From assembly GCA_002323515.1 (NCBI GenBank), contig DCQQ01000003.1:1-19286 (forward strand): DNA of 19,286 bases, written 5' to 3'. The stretch's first letter is position 1; every line of letters begins with the position of its first letter. Of this stretch, positions 8,162-15,782 are shown piece by piece. Under the pieces are notes generated by a model. The model was given only the letters and a program-made list of their open reading frames with translations, was not told where the DNA came from and did not search any database. The DNA is from Balneolaceae bacterium UBA1514. GTDB lineage: Bacteria > Bacteroidota > Rhodothermia > Balneolales > Balneolaceae. The position numbers and the translations under genes were made by a program.

Positions 8162-8458
8162 TTTAATGGTTGCGGTGGCACCATTCTGGAAGAACTGCTC
8201 AAGGATACCATATATATTTGGCCATAGACATCCTGAGTTCGGAATCAGTGGAACTTGGGAAGATGTTAACCGAAAAAAGCCTTCCTTGAGGAACTATTGA
8301 CGCTAGGAAATAAGGCTATAATGGCAGAGAAATCAAAAGAAGAATTCGCACAAATGGAGGTAATACCTGGATTTGAGGAATTTGCTGCCCCAGGATGGCG
8401 ACTATCCTTGTCCTATAACCTGACTATTGTGTATGACGAACTACGTTCAAAATCCTAA
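8162..8458 (+). pseudogene. Decayed C-terminal remnant of an MBL-fold hydrolase (likely)
   Basis: Two single-base frame breaks hide a continuous coding trace. Frame one reads ...TILEELLKDTIYI up to about 8215. Skipping one base in the TATATAT run (around 8210-8217) gives FGHRHPEFGISGTWEDVNRK. Restoring one base in the A6 run at 8273-8278 then gives KAFLEELLTLGNKAIMAEKS and onward through EVIPGFEEFAAPGW to YDELRSKS and a TAA at 8456-8458. The order 'DTIYIFGH...', 'SKEEF..', 'PGFE.F', 'YDEL' resembles, from memory, the C-terminal part of Bacteroidota metallo-beta-lactamase-fold hydrolases. The HxHxDH zinc half is not present upstream, so this is a truncated, frame-broken relic. The MBL assignment is tentative; that this is decayed coding DNA is more certain. 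Confidence 0.5.
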
Positions 8459-8570
8459 GCAACCTTTAGCTAATAGAGGGAAAAGAACACATGAAGCCAA
8501 GGCTTTTTGAGAAGGCATGTAAGAGACTTGTTTGCTTATGGGTTACTTCGCTGTCTTCAGAATGACTCTA
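8459..8570. other. Gap after the decayed hydrolase
   Basis: No gene seen. AAGCC-AA-GGCTT followed by three more T (8494-8508) is a tight palindrome with a short T run. It could be the old terminator of the decayed (+) gene, but the two-base centre makes a stable hairpin doubtful. Confidence 0.25.
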
Positions 8571-9089
8571 TTAATAATCTCTTCTATACTGAAGGTCAAT
8601 TCCTTCTCTGGAGTCTCCTGATTGAGTAATAACCACATCCCAATACGGTTTTATTGAAGTCTGTAATAAAAAGAACGTGTTGGGTGACCTACCAGCCAAT
8701 TCATTAATAATAAAAAATTGCGAACGTTCAGAAATTATCCAACCAGTTTTTAAAGCCGGACCTCTACCGTCAAAACCAGTTTGGTCAATTTCAATAATAT
8801 CCATTCCCAAGCCCTGCATAGCCAATTCTTCAACTTCACTTTTTAACAATTCTTCCCATAAATAAGAATCCTGGCTCACATAGCTAAGATAGTCAGCTTG
8901 CCAAATAGAGCTTGTATCTATTGGTGAAAAAAATTGTGGCTCTACCACTCTACTTTGAATGGGTGAGGGACTTATATATAAACCATCACTGGTAAACCCT
9001 TCAAAAGCCCCATAATTAGCGCATCCCAGACCAACGCTCAGGTATACTATCATTAGGACAAAGACTAATTGTTGTTTTTTTATACTCAT
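8571..9089 (-). CDS. Small predicted lipoprotein of unknown function
   Basis: A 172-residue protein that I do not recognise. It begins with a charged MSIKKQQ followed by a hydrophobic core and GLGC (Cys23), a weak lipobox (Gly, not Leu, at -3), so a lipid-anchored or secreted location is likely. After a Pro/Ser-rich linker (about 38-60) comes an acidic, helix-prone stretch (SYLWEELLKSEVEELAMQG, about 75-93) and then a C-terminal half predicted to be beta-rich. The start is ATG at 9089. It lies 99 bases downstream of the TamA-like gene on the same strand, so it may share its transcript and act at the outer membrane. A separate start is possible: a perfect palindrome TGATA-TTAG-TATCA lies at 9116-9129, 27 bases upstream of the ATG. 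Confidence 0.6.
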   Translation of the reverse strand: MSIKKQQLVFVLMIVYLSVGLGCANYGAFEGFTSDGLYISPSPIQSRVVEPQFFSPIDTSSIWQADYLSYVSQDSYLWEELLKSEVEELAMQGLGMDIIEIDQTGFDGRGPALKTGWIISERSQFFIINELAGRSPNTFFLLQTSIKPYWDVVITQSGDSREGIDLQYRRDY

Positions 9090-9115
9090 TCTATTTATTG
9101 TATTGTTTAGTTATG

Positions 9116-9129
9116 TGATATTAGTATCA
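9116..9129. promoter_or_regulatory. Operator-like palindrome upstream of the lipoprotein gene
   Basis: TGATA (9116-9120) and TATCA (9125-9129) are perfect inverted arms around TTAG. The site lies between the TamA-like gene and the small lipoprotein. Short AT-rich palindromes arise by chance in a genome like this one, so confidence is low. Confidence 0.2.
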
Positions 9130-9188
9130 ATAATGAGATTGTAATAATCCAATGTGAAACCTCTTTAAAATAGCCCTCATAAAACTCA

Positions 9189-11360
9189 CTAAAATGCCTC
9201 TCCAATGGATAAGTACAATGCCCACCTTGCCCATGATTGTTTGCCTCGTACTCCAGGGATTATACCTAAATCTTCGGAACTAGGATTCAACTTATAGGCC
9301 AGATCAATTCTAATAGGCCCAATGGGTGCTCGATATCTAATCCCAGCACCTAAAGCCCATTGAATATCTTTTATGGTAATGCTTTCCGTATTCGTCCAAA
9401 CCTGCCCACCGTCCAAAAATACAACTCCATATCCACCCCTCCATTTTTCAAACTGCTCTCTCCATTCTAGATTTAGAGTTAAAGAGGCCTTTCCCCCGGT
9501 TGGGACAAAACTATACCTACTTATTGCACCATTTGATGTACTATCTACTCGTTCTACCCACTCCTTAGGTCCCAAGCTATGTCTTGCCCAGCCCCTAACA
9601 AGGGTACTTCCACCGTTATAAAACCGGACGTCGGATGGAAGGCTATCACGATTTTGTTCAAAAATCCAACCCCCTCGAATTCGACTTGCAAAAACAGATT
9701 TATTCCCTACTGGAGTGTATTTCCGGATGTCCAATAACAGACGTTGATAACTAAAATCACCCTCCCCAAAAAGTCCCGATAATTCTATGGTAGGTTGAAC
9801 TGAAAACGTATTATACCCAATAATTCCCTGCGAATGATACCTTGAACTAAGATTAAAGACCGATAAATTATAGGTAAGTAGACTATCTGGAATACCCTGA
9901 CCCGCTTCTACATTAGACTCATCGTTACGTGCATAACGATAAGAGAATGTTCCAGTTAACCGGCTATTAACCACATAACTAAATGCGCTACCCATTCCTG
10001 AAGATGTAATATTATAAGCTCTTTCATCGCGGTATTGCATAAATGGATGAATCCGAACACTACTTTTGGTATTGAATACATATGGGAAAAGATAATCGGC
10101 CTCCAGATAGCGTTCGAAATAAGAAAGTTTCAATTCAGTAGAAAATTGCTGCCCTCCACCTCCTAAATTTCTATGAACCCATGACCATTGCGTTCGGAAT
10201 AATTGATAACTATCTGATACGCGAAAAGAACGCTCTAATCGGTCAAAATAACCTAGTCCACCTCTCCACTGAAACGAGCGCAAGTTCTCTTCCTTCACTT
10301 GTACCTGCAGCGTCAACGCTTCATCATCTGACTGTTCAGAAATCTGTATCGTAGCCCGATCAAACAATGGATGGGCATATAGTTGTGTAAGAGAATTTCT
10401 TTTTTCGGTTTCACTGAAATATTGTCCCAGCTTAAGAGTCAGTTCTCTTTGAACTACCTTTTTTGGTACTGTTCGCTCACCATCTACAAGAATTTCTTGA
10501 ATGATTGGTCTTTGCCCAAGAATAATATCAAAGCCTAATTGTTTTGCCTTGGTTTCAGTAAAACCCCTTCCGGTTGATTGTTCTCCCAAATCGCTCCGCA
10601 TAACTACCTGTGCATACACATATCCTTTTTCTCGCAGCGCCGTACGCAAACGATTTTGCTCGCGCAACATATCCAAATCTGTATAGGTGCTATTTTTTAA
10701 TCGTACTGCTTGGCTTAGTTGGTCAAAAAATAAGAGCCCAAGTCCCTGCTCGCGTAATTCAATCTGAGCTTCAACGCTCACGTCTACGCCCTGGGTTCGA
10801 ACCCAATTTAAACCTTTGGTATCTTCTAATTCAGAAGCTGCGATAACTAAACGTATTTCAACCGACGAAATGGTTGTGGGCTCACCCAAGCTAATATGAA
10901 ACCAAACATCCCAAAATACATTATTTGCAACCGGTACTACGTGTGCATGTACCCTAGCATCCTCATATCCTTGGGCATTCAAAAAGCTTTTTAGCTGTTG
11001 TAATTGTTGCTTTAAAATGGTTGCATCCCACTTTGGAAGATCTGCATTGATCAGATCAGGTAGTACTTGTGAAAAGTTGTACAACGACCAAGCTTGCACC
11101 ACCGCCCACTGCTGTTTCCACCAAGCTGGTGTTTCGGTATTTATCTTATTTCGTAGTATAGGTTCAGTAAAACGCTCCTGACCTCCAAAACGAATGGCTC
11201 TCACCGGTATCTTTTCGGGTATATCATTGGGCCAGCTAAGCGTGTTTTCTTCCACAACAAAACCGCCCATAGCAGGCTCTATCTGTCCGAATGCATCTTC
11301 CGACAAGCAGAGACCTACCATAACCAATAAAATAAATGGGCCCCTCAAATACGAACTCAT
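9189..11360 (-). CDS. TamA/BamA-like outer-membrane barrel protein (Omp85 superfamily)
   Basis: A 723-residue Omp85 protein counted from ATG 11360; a TTG five codons upstream is also in frame but gives a poorer signal peptide. The signal peptide covers about residues 1-26 (SYLRGPFILLVMVGLCL, then a cut after AFG). Three POTRA-like repeats follow: IPVRAIRFGG... to about 160, a second ending near residue 288, and IIQEILVDGERTVP... to about 360. The C-terminal half is a beta-barrel rich in alternating aromatic strands. The conserved barrel-loop motif appears as VRGW (where (V/I)RG(F/Y) is usual), and the protein ends in an aromatic residue (GEAF). Three POTRAs and this length favour TamA over five-POTRA BamA, so a role in protein or lipid transport at the outer membrane is likely. 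No TamB is visible nearby. It is divergent from the M14 peptidase gene. Confidence 0.85.
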   Translation of the reverse strand: MSSYLRGPFILLVMVGLCLSEDAFGQIEPAMGGFVVEENTLSWPNDIPEKIPVRAIRFGGQERFTEPILRNKINTETPAWWKQQWAVVQAWSLYNFSQVLPDLINADLPKWDATILKQQLQQLKSFLNAQGYEDARVHAHVVPVANNVFWDVWFHISLGEPTTISSVEIRLVIAASELEDTKGLNWVRTQGVDVSVEAQIELREQGLGLLFFDQLSQAVRLKNSTYTDLDMLREQNRLRTALREKGYVYAQVVMRSDLGEQSTGRGFTETKAKQLGFDIILGQRPIIQEILVDGERTVPKKVVQRELTLKLGQYFSETEKRNSLTQLYAHPLFDRATIQISEQSDDEALTLQVQVKEENLRSFQWRGGLGYFDRLERSFRVSDSYQLFRTQWSWVHRNLGGGGQQFSTELKLSYFERYLEADYLFPYVFNTKSSVRIHPFMQYRDERAYNITSSGMGSAFSYVVNSRLTGTFSYRYARNDESNVEAGQGIPDSLLTYNLSVFNLSSRYHSQGIIGYNTFSVQPTIELSGLFGEGDFSYQRLLLDIRKYTPVGNKSVFASRIRGGWIFEQNRDSLPSDVRFYNGGSTLVRGWARHSLGPKEWVERVDSTSNGAISRYSFVPTGGKASLTLNLEWREQFEKWRGGYGVVFLDGGQVWTNTESITIKDIQWALGAGIRYRAPIGPIRIDLAYKLNPSSEDLGIIPGVRGKQSWARWALYLSIGEAF

Positions 11361-11369
11361 ACCTATAAA

Positions 11370-11387
11370 ATTCAATAATATTCAATA
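11370..11387. repeat. Tandem ATTCAATA direct repeat
   Basis: ATTCAATA occurs at 11370-11377 and again at 11380-11387, ten bases apart (one helical turn), in the leader of the barrel gene. It could be a regulator half-site pair on one face of the DNA or chance in AT-rich DNA. Confidence 0.25.
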
Positions 11388-11401
11388 TCTAAACAATCAA
11401 T

Positions 11402-11424
11402 CTATAATATAGTATCTTAGATAC
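11402..11424. promoter_or_regulatory. Two abutting palindromes in the divergent control region
   Basis: CTATA-A-TATAG (11402-11412) and GTATCT-T-AGATAC (11412-11424) are both perfect palindromes with a one-base centre, and they share the G at 11412. The second falls where transcription of the (-) barrel gene should begin, given the TAnnTTTG element at 11428-11435. That placement suggests an operator acting by steric block on the barrel gene, and possibly on the divergent M14 peptidase gene. Confidence 0.4.
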
Positions 11425-11427
11425 AAG

Positions 11428-11435
11428 CAAAAATA
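11428..11435 (-). promoter_or_regulatory. Bacteroidota-type -7 promoter element of the barrel gene
   Basis: Read on the (-) strand this is TATTTTTG, an exact match to TAnnTTTG, the -7 word of the main Bacteroidota sigma factor. It lies about 70 bases upstream of ATG 11360. No clear TTTG -33 element was found at the right distance, so the call is moderate. Confidence 0.4.
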
Positions 11436-11462
11436 GTTTTAGTCTCTATCTACCATCTAATT

Positions 11463-12776
11463 ATGAAACTTAACTCTCGCTTATTTTCTAGCATCACGTC
11501 TCATAATACCCAAGCCTATTTACTGATTGTACTCTTTGGTGGACTTTTTCTTTACAGCTGCTCCACTACCGAGCCCTTCAGTGGGTATTCATACGATCCA
11601 CCTGACGTTACCGATACCCAAGACAAGGAAATTCTTTACCAGAACAAACGGGTTATTGGGTTTGGACAACCTCGTATCTGGATTAGCAATGAATTTTCGG
11701 GCGCCCGAGTTTCGGATGCCTGGTTGGCGTCAGGACTAGTTCAGGATACCGTTGTTATTCGAATTAAACCAGAAAACGCTCCTATTAACAACTCTCCATG
11801 GTATGCTTTTCAAATTTGGAGTGACCAAGCTCGTGAAGTACTTATTCGCTTATCATACGAAGGTGCTCGACACCGATACATCCCTAAAATCGCACGCATC
11901 ACGGAACCAACAAACTGGAATCTTTTGCAGGATAGCACATCCTATTCAGCGGACGGGTCGGTTCACTTTAACGTACAAATAGGCACCGATAAACAGTGGA
12001 TTGCAGCACATCCTATTCATCCAAATAGCGTTGAAGCATTAGAAGAATATCCAGAATCCCATGGTTTTGCTTCAGAAATTTTAGTGGATACGATTGGTTA
12101 TTCACACAACAATAGGGCCATCCTTCAATGGCAAAGCCAAGATCATGCGAAAATCGAGAAAGAGGGCTTATTACTCCTATTTTCAAGGCAACATCCCCCC
12201 GAGGTGTCTGGATATCGCAGTTTTCTATATCTCTTTAACAGGTTGATGGGTGCCGACGAGCTTGCACAAGCGTTTAGGTCCAACTTTCACATCATTGCCT
12301 ATCCAATGATGAATCCAGATGGAGTCGAGCAAGGGCATTGGAGGCATAATTCTAAGGGAATAGACTTGAACAGAGATTGGGAATTTTTTCGCCAACCTGA
12401 AACCAGATCCGTCCGAGATGTATTGACTCCATTAGCAGATGGTCGTTATAATGTGGTTTATGGCATAGATTTTCATTCAACCAACGAAAATGTCTTCTAC
12501 CCTATCAACGAAGAAGTAATCACCGGCATAGACAACTTCACTCAGCGCTGGTTTCCCTTTGTTGCCGAAGCAAATCCTGAGCTAAACTTCCGAAGCGAAG
12601 AATTTGAACCCAACTCACCCATCACAAAAAATTGGGTCTACAAAACCTTCGGCACCGATGCCCTGACCTTCGAAGTTGAGGATGAACTAAGTGAAGAAGC
12701 AATGCAAAGCTTAGGTCATTCAGCGGCAGAATCACTCATGAAGTTGTTGCTAGAAGAATTAGTAGCCACTGAGTAG
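11463..12776 (+). CDS. M14 family zinc carboxypeptidase-like lipoprotein
   Basis: A 437-residue secreted metallopeptidase. Residues 1-33 form a lipoprotein signal ending LYSC (Cys33), so it is probably anchored in the outer membrane or periplasm. The N-terminal ~180 residues look like a beta-rich accessory domain. The M14 catalytic core follows: zinc ligands His244 and Glu247 in HPPE, the substrate-binding segment GIDLNRDW with Asn303 and Arg304, third zinc ligand His338 in DFHST, and general-base Glu404 in LTFEVE. The full set of M14 residues is present, so it should be active, removing C-terminal residues from peptides or acting on peptidoglycan stem peptides. The start is ATG at 11463. The divergent partner is the barrel protein gene, with about 100 bases of shared control region. 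Confidence 0.85.
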   Translation: MKLNSRLFSSITSHNTQAYLLIVLFGGLFLYSCSTTEPFSGYSYDPPDVTDTQDKEILYQNKRVIGFGQPRIWISNEFSGARVSDAWLASGLVQDTVVIRIKPENAPINNSPWYAFQIWSDQAREVLIRLSYEGARHRYIPKIARITEPTNWNLLQDSTSYSADGSVHFNVQIGTDKQWIAAHPIHPNSVEALEEYPESHGFASEILVDTIGYSHNNRAILQWQSQDHAKIEKEGLLLLFSRQHPPEVSGYRSFLYLFNRLMGADELAQAFRSNFHIIAYPMMNPDGVEQGHWRHNSKGIDLNRDWEFFRQPETRSVRDVLTPLADGRYNVVYGIDFHSTNENVFYPINEEVITGIDNFTQRWFPFVAEANPELNFRSEEFEPNSPITKNWVYKTFGTDALTFEVEDELSEEAMQSLGHSAAESLMKLLLEELVATE

Positions 12777-12869
12777 TAGCAGTAACATCCACAAATAGCA
12801 TCAGCAACAACAAGAAAGCCAAACCATAAAGCATTGAACATTGGCACGCAGATGAATCCAAGGAACACA

Positions 12870-13791
12870 ATGTACCACCAGGGTCATGATCACGGGCATC
12901 ATCATCATGCCGTTGATAAAGACCTTCCCACCTACAAACTCTGGATCTCCATACTTCTTAATCTGGTCATTACCTTGGTACAGTTCATAGGAGGTTTGGT
13001 ATCTAATAGCCTTGCTTTATTATCGGATGCAGGACATAACCTCAATGATACACTATCCTTGGGAAATGCACTCTATGCACGTAAAATTGGACAAAAAAAA
13101 GCGGACTTGGCTAACACATTCGGTTACAAACGCGCCGAAATCATAGGCGCTTTCATTAACCTTATAACCTTAATCATTATTGCACTAGTATTGGTAAAAG
13201 AAGGGATAGAACGATTTATAGACCCCATATCCATAGATGGGTCCATCATGCTATGGGTTGCTGTAATCGGCTTGCTAGGTAATGTAGTCACTGCCATTTT
13301 ATTACATAGCTAGCGGAAAGAAAATTTGAACATGAAATCGGCCTATTTGCACATTCTTTCAGATGCCTTTTTTTCCGTCGGGGTTATACTTGGGGGATGG
13401 TTGATACTCTATTACCAATGGTATTGGGTAGATAGCGTGTTGACCATTGCAATCGGAATCTACATTCTCTTTCATTCCTACCACATGCTTCGTGAGAGTA
13501 TTGATATTTTGATGGAGGCTACTCCAGGGCATATCTCACTACCAGAACCTGAGAATGTTTTAAAAAAAATAGACTTGGTTGAAGGATATACATCACCTAC
13601 ATATTTGGAATTTGAATAAATCTCAAACTCTCTTAGAATATCATGTACTCATCGATGAATCGAATATGCAATATATTGAGCGGATCAAAAAAACCATCAA
13701 AGATTTTTTAAGCGCTTCATATAACATTCATCATTCTACCTTAGAATTCGAATGGATACCTTGTGCGGATGAACATTCGGATTGTCGCTGA
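12870..13791 (+). pseudogene. CDF (CzcD-like) cation exporter, broken by nonsense codon and frameshift
   Basis: A full-length cation diffusion facilitator is recognisable but interrupted. The likely start is ATG 12870, five bases after AAGGA (12860-12864). A His-rich N-terminus (HDHGHHHH) precedes four membrane segments, including SDAGHNLND with the zinc-site HxxxD. A TAG at 13311-13313 stops it in the loop before TM5. The same frame continues (ENLNMKSAYLHILSDAFFSV) with the second HxxxD, TM5, TM6 and LMEATPG. Around 13585-13590 the frame shifts, so that the cytosolic domain (DIHHLHIWNLNKSQT to TAG-free end EHSDCR) is read in another frame and stops at 13789-13791. The pieces retain good conservation, so the damage is recent, or a sequencing error, or the pieces are expressed separately. 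A complete version would export Zn2+ or similar ions. SCO1 follows 52 bases downstream. Confidence 0.8.
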
Positions 13792-13843
13792 GGTATATTC
13801 TTCATAAATATATCCTTTCACTATACTCCTTAACCCGCCTGTT

Positions 13844-14461
13844 ATGAACACCAAACCTACCTTGGCTAAGCCTTCCTCCTTTGTACTTACCTTTATTTTT
13901 CTATGCTTTTTATTGACTCAAAGTGCCTGTATGAATGACTACAAAGTCATTGATGACATGAACGATGCTTCATTTGAGTTGATAAATCAAGACAGTGTGA
14001 GGGTTATATTCCCGGAAGATTTTCTTGGAGAATATGTGGTTATGGGATTTGTGTACACTAATTGCCCCGATATTTGTCCTTTAATCACCCAGAACCTAAT
14101 TAAAATTCAAAAGGATATGGGCTATCCCAGTAATGTGCAGTTTTTAGGGGTGAGTTTTGATCCACTCCGAGATACCCCTGAAGTCCTACACCGTTATAAA
14201 GAGGTGTTTAAAGTAGACGAAAATATCAACTTCCTCACAGGTGAACCAACAATGGTTCAAAGTTTTATGGATAGTGTTAGAGTACGAACCCAAGAGTCTA
14301 TGCGTACAACCACCGAAAGTGGAAAAGAAATCTATTTTCTAAATCATTCTGATAAAATTATGGTGATGAACCCAAAGGGTGAAATCATTATTGAATATGG
14401 TGGAAGCATGCCTATTATTCCATCACTTATTGTTCAAGATTTACAATCACTCATTCAATAA
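13844..14461 (+). CDS. SCO1/SenC family copper chaperone lipoprotein
   Basis: A 205-residue protein. A hydrophobic leader ends QSAC (Cys29), a weak lipobox, so membrane anchoring on the periplasmic side is expected. The thioredoxin-like fold carries the copper-binding CxxxC as NCPDIC (Cys74, Cys78) and the conserved third ligand His168 in NHSDKIMVMNPKG. FLGVSFDPLRDTPE is the usual SCO strand-turn motif. SCO proteins deliver copper to, or reduce the cysteines of, the CuA site of cytochrome c oxidase subunit II. The PCuAC chaperone gene follows after 10 bases, which supports a copper-delivery operon. The upstream neighbour is a broken CDF exporter. The start is ATG at 13844. Confidence 0.92.
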   Translation: MNTKPTLAKPSSFVLTFIFLCFLLTQSACMNDYKVIDDMNDASFELINQDSVRVIFPEDFLGEYVVMGFVYTNCPDICPLITQNLIKIQKDMGYPSNVQFLGVSFDPLRDTPEVLHRYKEVFKVDENINFLTGEPTMVQSFMDSVRVRTQESMRTTTESGKEIYFLNHSDKIMVMNPKGEIIIEYGGSMPIIPSLIVQDLQSLIQ

Positions 14462-14471
14462 TTACCATTTT

Positions 14472-15020
14472 ATGAATAATCAAAACCTTTTATTTAGCTC
14501 AGCCTCTACTAGTACGAAACCACTAATCTTACTCCTATTATTTGTTTCAATTAGTCTGGGGCTAATGCTTGGATGCAACAATAAGGTTAATCGACCCGAT
14601 TCAGCTCTTGAGGAACAAGGTCGCATAACCGATTTATCCATGGCTGAATCGGAATGGAATATTGCCATAGAAGACGCTTGGGCTCGTCCTACAAAAGCGG
14701 GTATGATGAGTGCTGCTTATTTTACTATGCATAATGTTGGTTCGGTTCCCGATAGTCTTGTTCAGGTTTCCTCAAATGCTTCTAAGGATGTGCAAATACA
14801 TCTGAGTTATATGAACGACGAAATCATGATGATGGAAGAGCAGCCATTTGTTGCCATTCAAGCTTCTGAGCACATCCCTTTCCAACCAGGAGGGTATCAT
14901 ATAATGATTATTCAACCAACTAAGGATATGGAGGAAGGGGATAGCATTAGCTTGTTATTATATTTTAAATCCGGAATGATCATAGAAGAAAGGATACAGG
15001 TCGGAAATCCGACAATGTGA
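14472..15020 (+). CDS. PCuAC family periplasmic copper chaperone
   Basis: A 182-residue protein from ATG 14472; longer upstream reading overlaps SCO1 and is rejected, because this ATG is directly followed by a proper lipoprotein signal ending LMLGC (Cys35). The copper site fits the PCuAC pattern exactly: His110, ten residues, Met121, twenty-one residues, His143-x-Met145 (GGYHIM). AYFTMHNVG (residues 82-90) is the family's first strand motif. PCuAC binds Cu(I) in the periplasm and hands it to SCO or directly to the CuA centre of cytochrome oxidase. It is 10 bases downstream of SCO1, almost surely the same operon. A terminator hairpin follows at 15052-15082. Confidence 0.92.
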   Translation: MNNQNLLFSSASTSTKPLILLLLFVSISLGLMLGCNNKVNRPDSALEEQGRITDLSMAESEWNIAIEDAWARPTKAGMMSAAYFTMHNVGSVPDSLVQVSSNASKDVQIHLSYMNDEIMMMEEQPFVAIQASEHIPFQPGGYHIMIIQPTKDMEEGDSISLLLYFKSGMIIEERIQVGNPTM

Positions 15021-15051
15021 GCAAAATATTGGCCAAACGTTAGCCATAAAA

Positions 15052-15082
15052 AAACCCTCAGACCTGTCAGGATCGGGGGTTT
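15052..15082. terminator. Bidirectional terminator between converging genes
   Basis: AAACCCTC (15052-15059) pairs with GGGGGTTT (15075-15082; one G-T pair) around an inner CCTG/CAGG repeat. Read on the (-) strand the stem runs into a seven-T tract, so it is stronger for the DUF411 gene; on the (+) strand only three T close the stem. It lies between the end of PCuAC and the end of the DUF411 gene. Confidence 0.7.
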
Positions 15083-15163
15083 AAGTCGGTTTGAGTTATT
15101 CGGAGTTTGAATCTACAATATGTCCATATAACATTGCACAACTCGAAAATGGTTCCCAAAAAT

Positions 15164-15688
15164 TTATCTATACGAGCTATACACGGAAGTGCTTCCGTCC
15201 GAATTAATTAAGAGTACATCATAGGGGTCTGCGTTAGGGCCTTCCATCCCCGGTGACCCTTCTGGCATACCTGGAACTGAGAGTCCTATAGCATCTGGGC
15301 GTTCCTTCAATAATCGTTGAACATCCGCTGGAGGTACATGACCCTCCACGATATAACCATCGATCATAGCAGTATGGCAGGAGGTTAGTTCGTTAGAAAT
15401 ACCCTGCTCAGATTTAATAGCCCCTAATTCCCGAGTGACCTTTTCAGTAACAAAAAAACCTTCTTTGTTCATATGTTCGGCCCAACGTGTACAACACATA
15501 CAACCCTCGTTCTTGTACATGGTAACTAAAATAGCGCCTTCGGGAGCTTGCATCACAGAACTTGTAGATTCCATGCTTGTCTCAGCCATAGTTTGGAGCT
15601 CTTCAGCATCTGTAGAAGGCCAAAATAAGATAGCCACTCCAAAAACTGTAATAAAAGACCCTAAAAATAAAATTTGTTGATTATTCAT
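15164..15688 (-). CDS. DUF411 family metal-binding protein
   Basis: A 174-residue protein. An N-terminal hydrophobic segment (residues 6-23) is either a signal peptide or a membrane anchor, and a low-complexity Met/Ser/Glu linker follows to about 47. The DUF411 domain begins with GCMCCTRWAEHM (Cys63, Cys65, Cys66, His72), then ELTSCHTA (Cys104, His105), GYIVEGHVP (His117) and GLSVPGMPEGSPGME, all family hallmarks. DUF411 proteins are small periplasmic proteins linked with copper and other metal resistance; the Cys/His/Met content fits metal binding. It converges on the SCO1/PCuAC operon, so a copper-related role is likely. The start is ATG at 15686-15688. It is divergent from the DUF423 gene. 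Confidence 0.9.
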   Translation of the reverse strand: MNNQQILFLGSFITVFGVAILFWPSTDAEELQTMAETSMESTSSVMQAPEGAILVTMYKNEGCMCCTRWAEHMNKEGFFVTEKVTRELGAIKSEQGISNELTSCHTAMIDGYIVEGHVPPADVQRLLKERPDAIGLSVPGMPEGSPGMEGPNADPYDVLLINSDGSTSVYSSYR

Positions 15689-15729
15689 TGATATACATTA
15701 TATGATGGATAGTTGAATTTTTTCACCTA

Positions 15730-15740
15730 TGTATATTACA
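15730..15740. promoter_or_regulatory. TGTA-N3-TACA inverted repeat upstream of DUF411
   Basis: TGTA (15730-15733) and TACA (15737-15740) around TAT, about 42 bases upstream of the DUF411 start and in the shared control region with DUF423. The arms are only 4 bases. It is noted because the neighbouring gene is metal-related, but it may be chance. Confidence 0.2.
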
Positions 15741-15774
15741 CTAAAAAATTGCACTCAGTTCATAAATTCTTCAT

Positions 15775-15782
15775 TATTTTTG
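15775..15782 (+). promoter_or_regulatory. Bacteroidota-type -7 promoter element of the DUF423 gene
   Basis: TATTTTTG exactly matches TAnnTTTG. A TTG at 15749-15751, 23 bases upstream, may serve as the -33 element. Predicted transcription would start near 15787, leaving a leader of about 30 bases before ATG 15819. Confidence 0.45.

Noticed and set aside
8109..8300. A 63-codon (+) frame as a stand-alone small gene
   Set aside because: Its useful part (FGHRHPEFGISG...) joins neighbouring frames into a hydrolase remnant, so it is a fragment of decayed coding DNA, not its own gene.
12834..12869. Upstream TTG or ATG (12852) start for the CDF gene
   Set aside because: ATG 12870 has AAGGA five bases before it and is directly followed by the His-rich CDF N-terminus.
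14379..14471. Upstream extension of PCuAC overlapping the SCO1 gene
   Set aside because: The extension would place about 30 residues before the lipoprotein signal, while ATG 14472 gives a normal signal peptide and a 10-base gap after SCO1.
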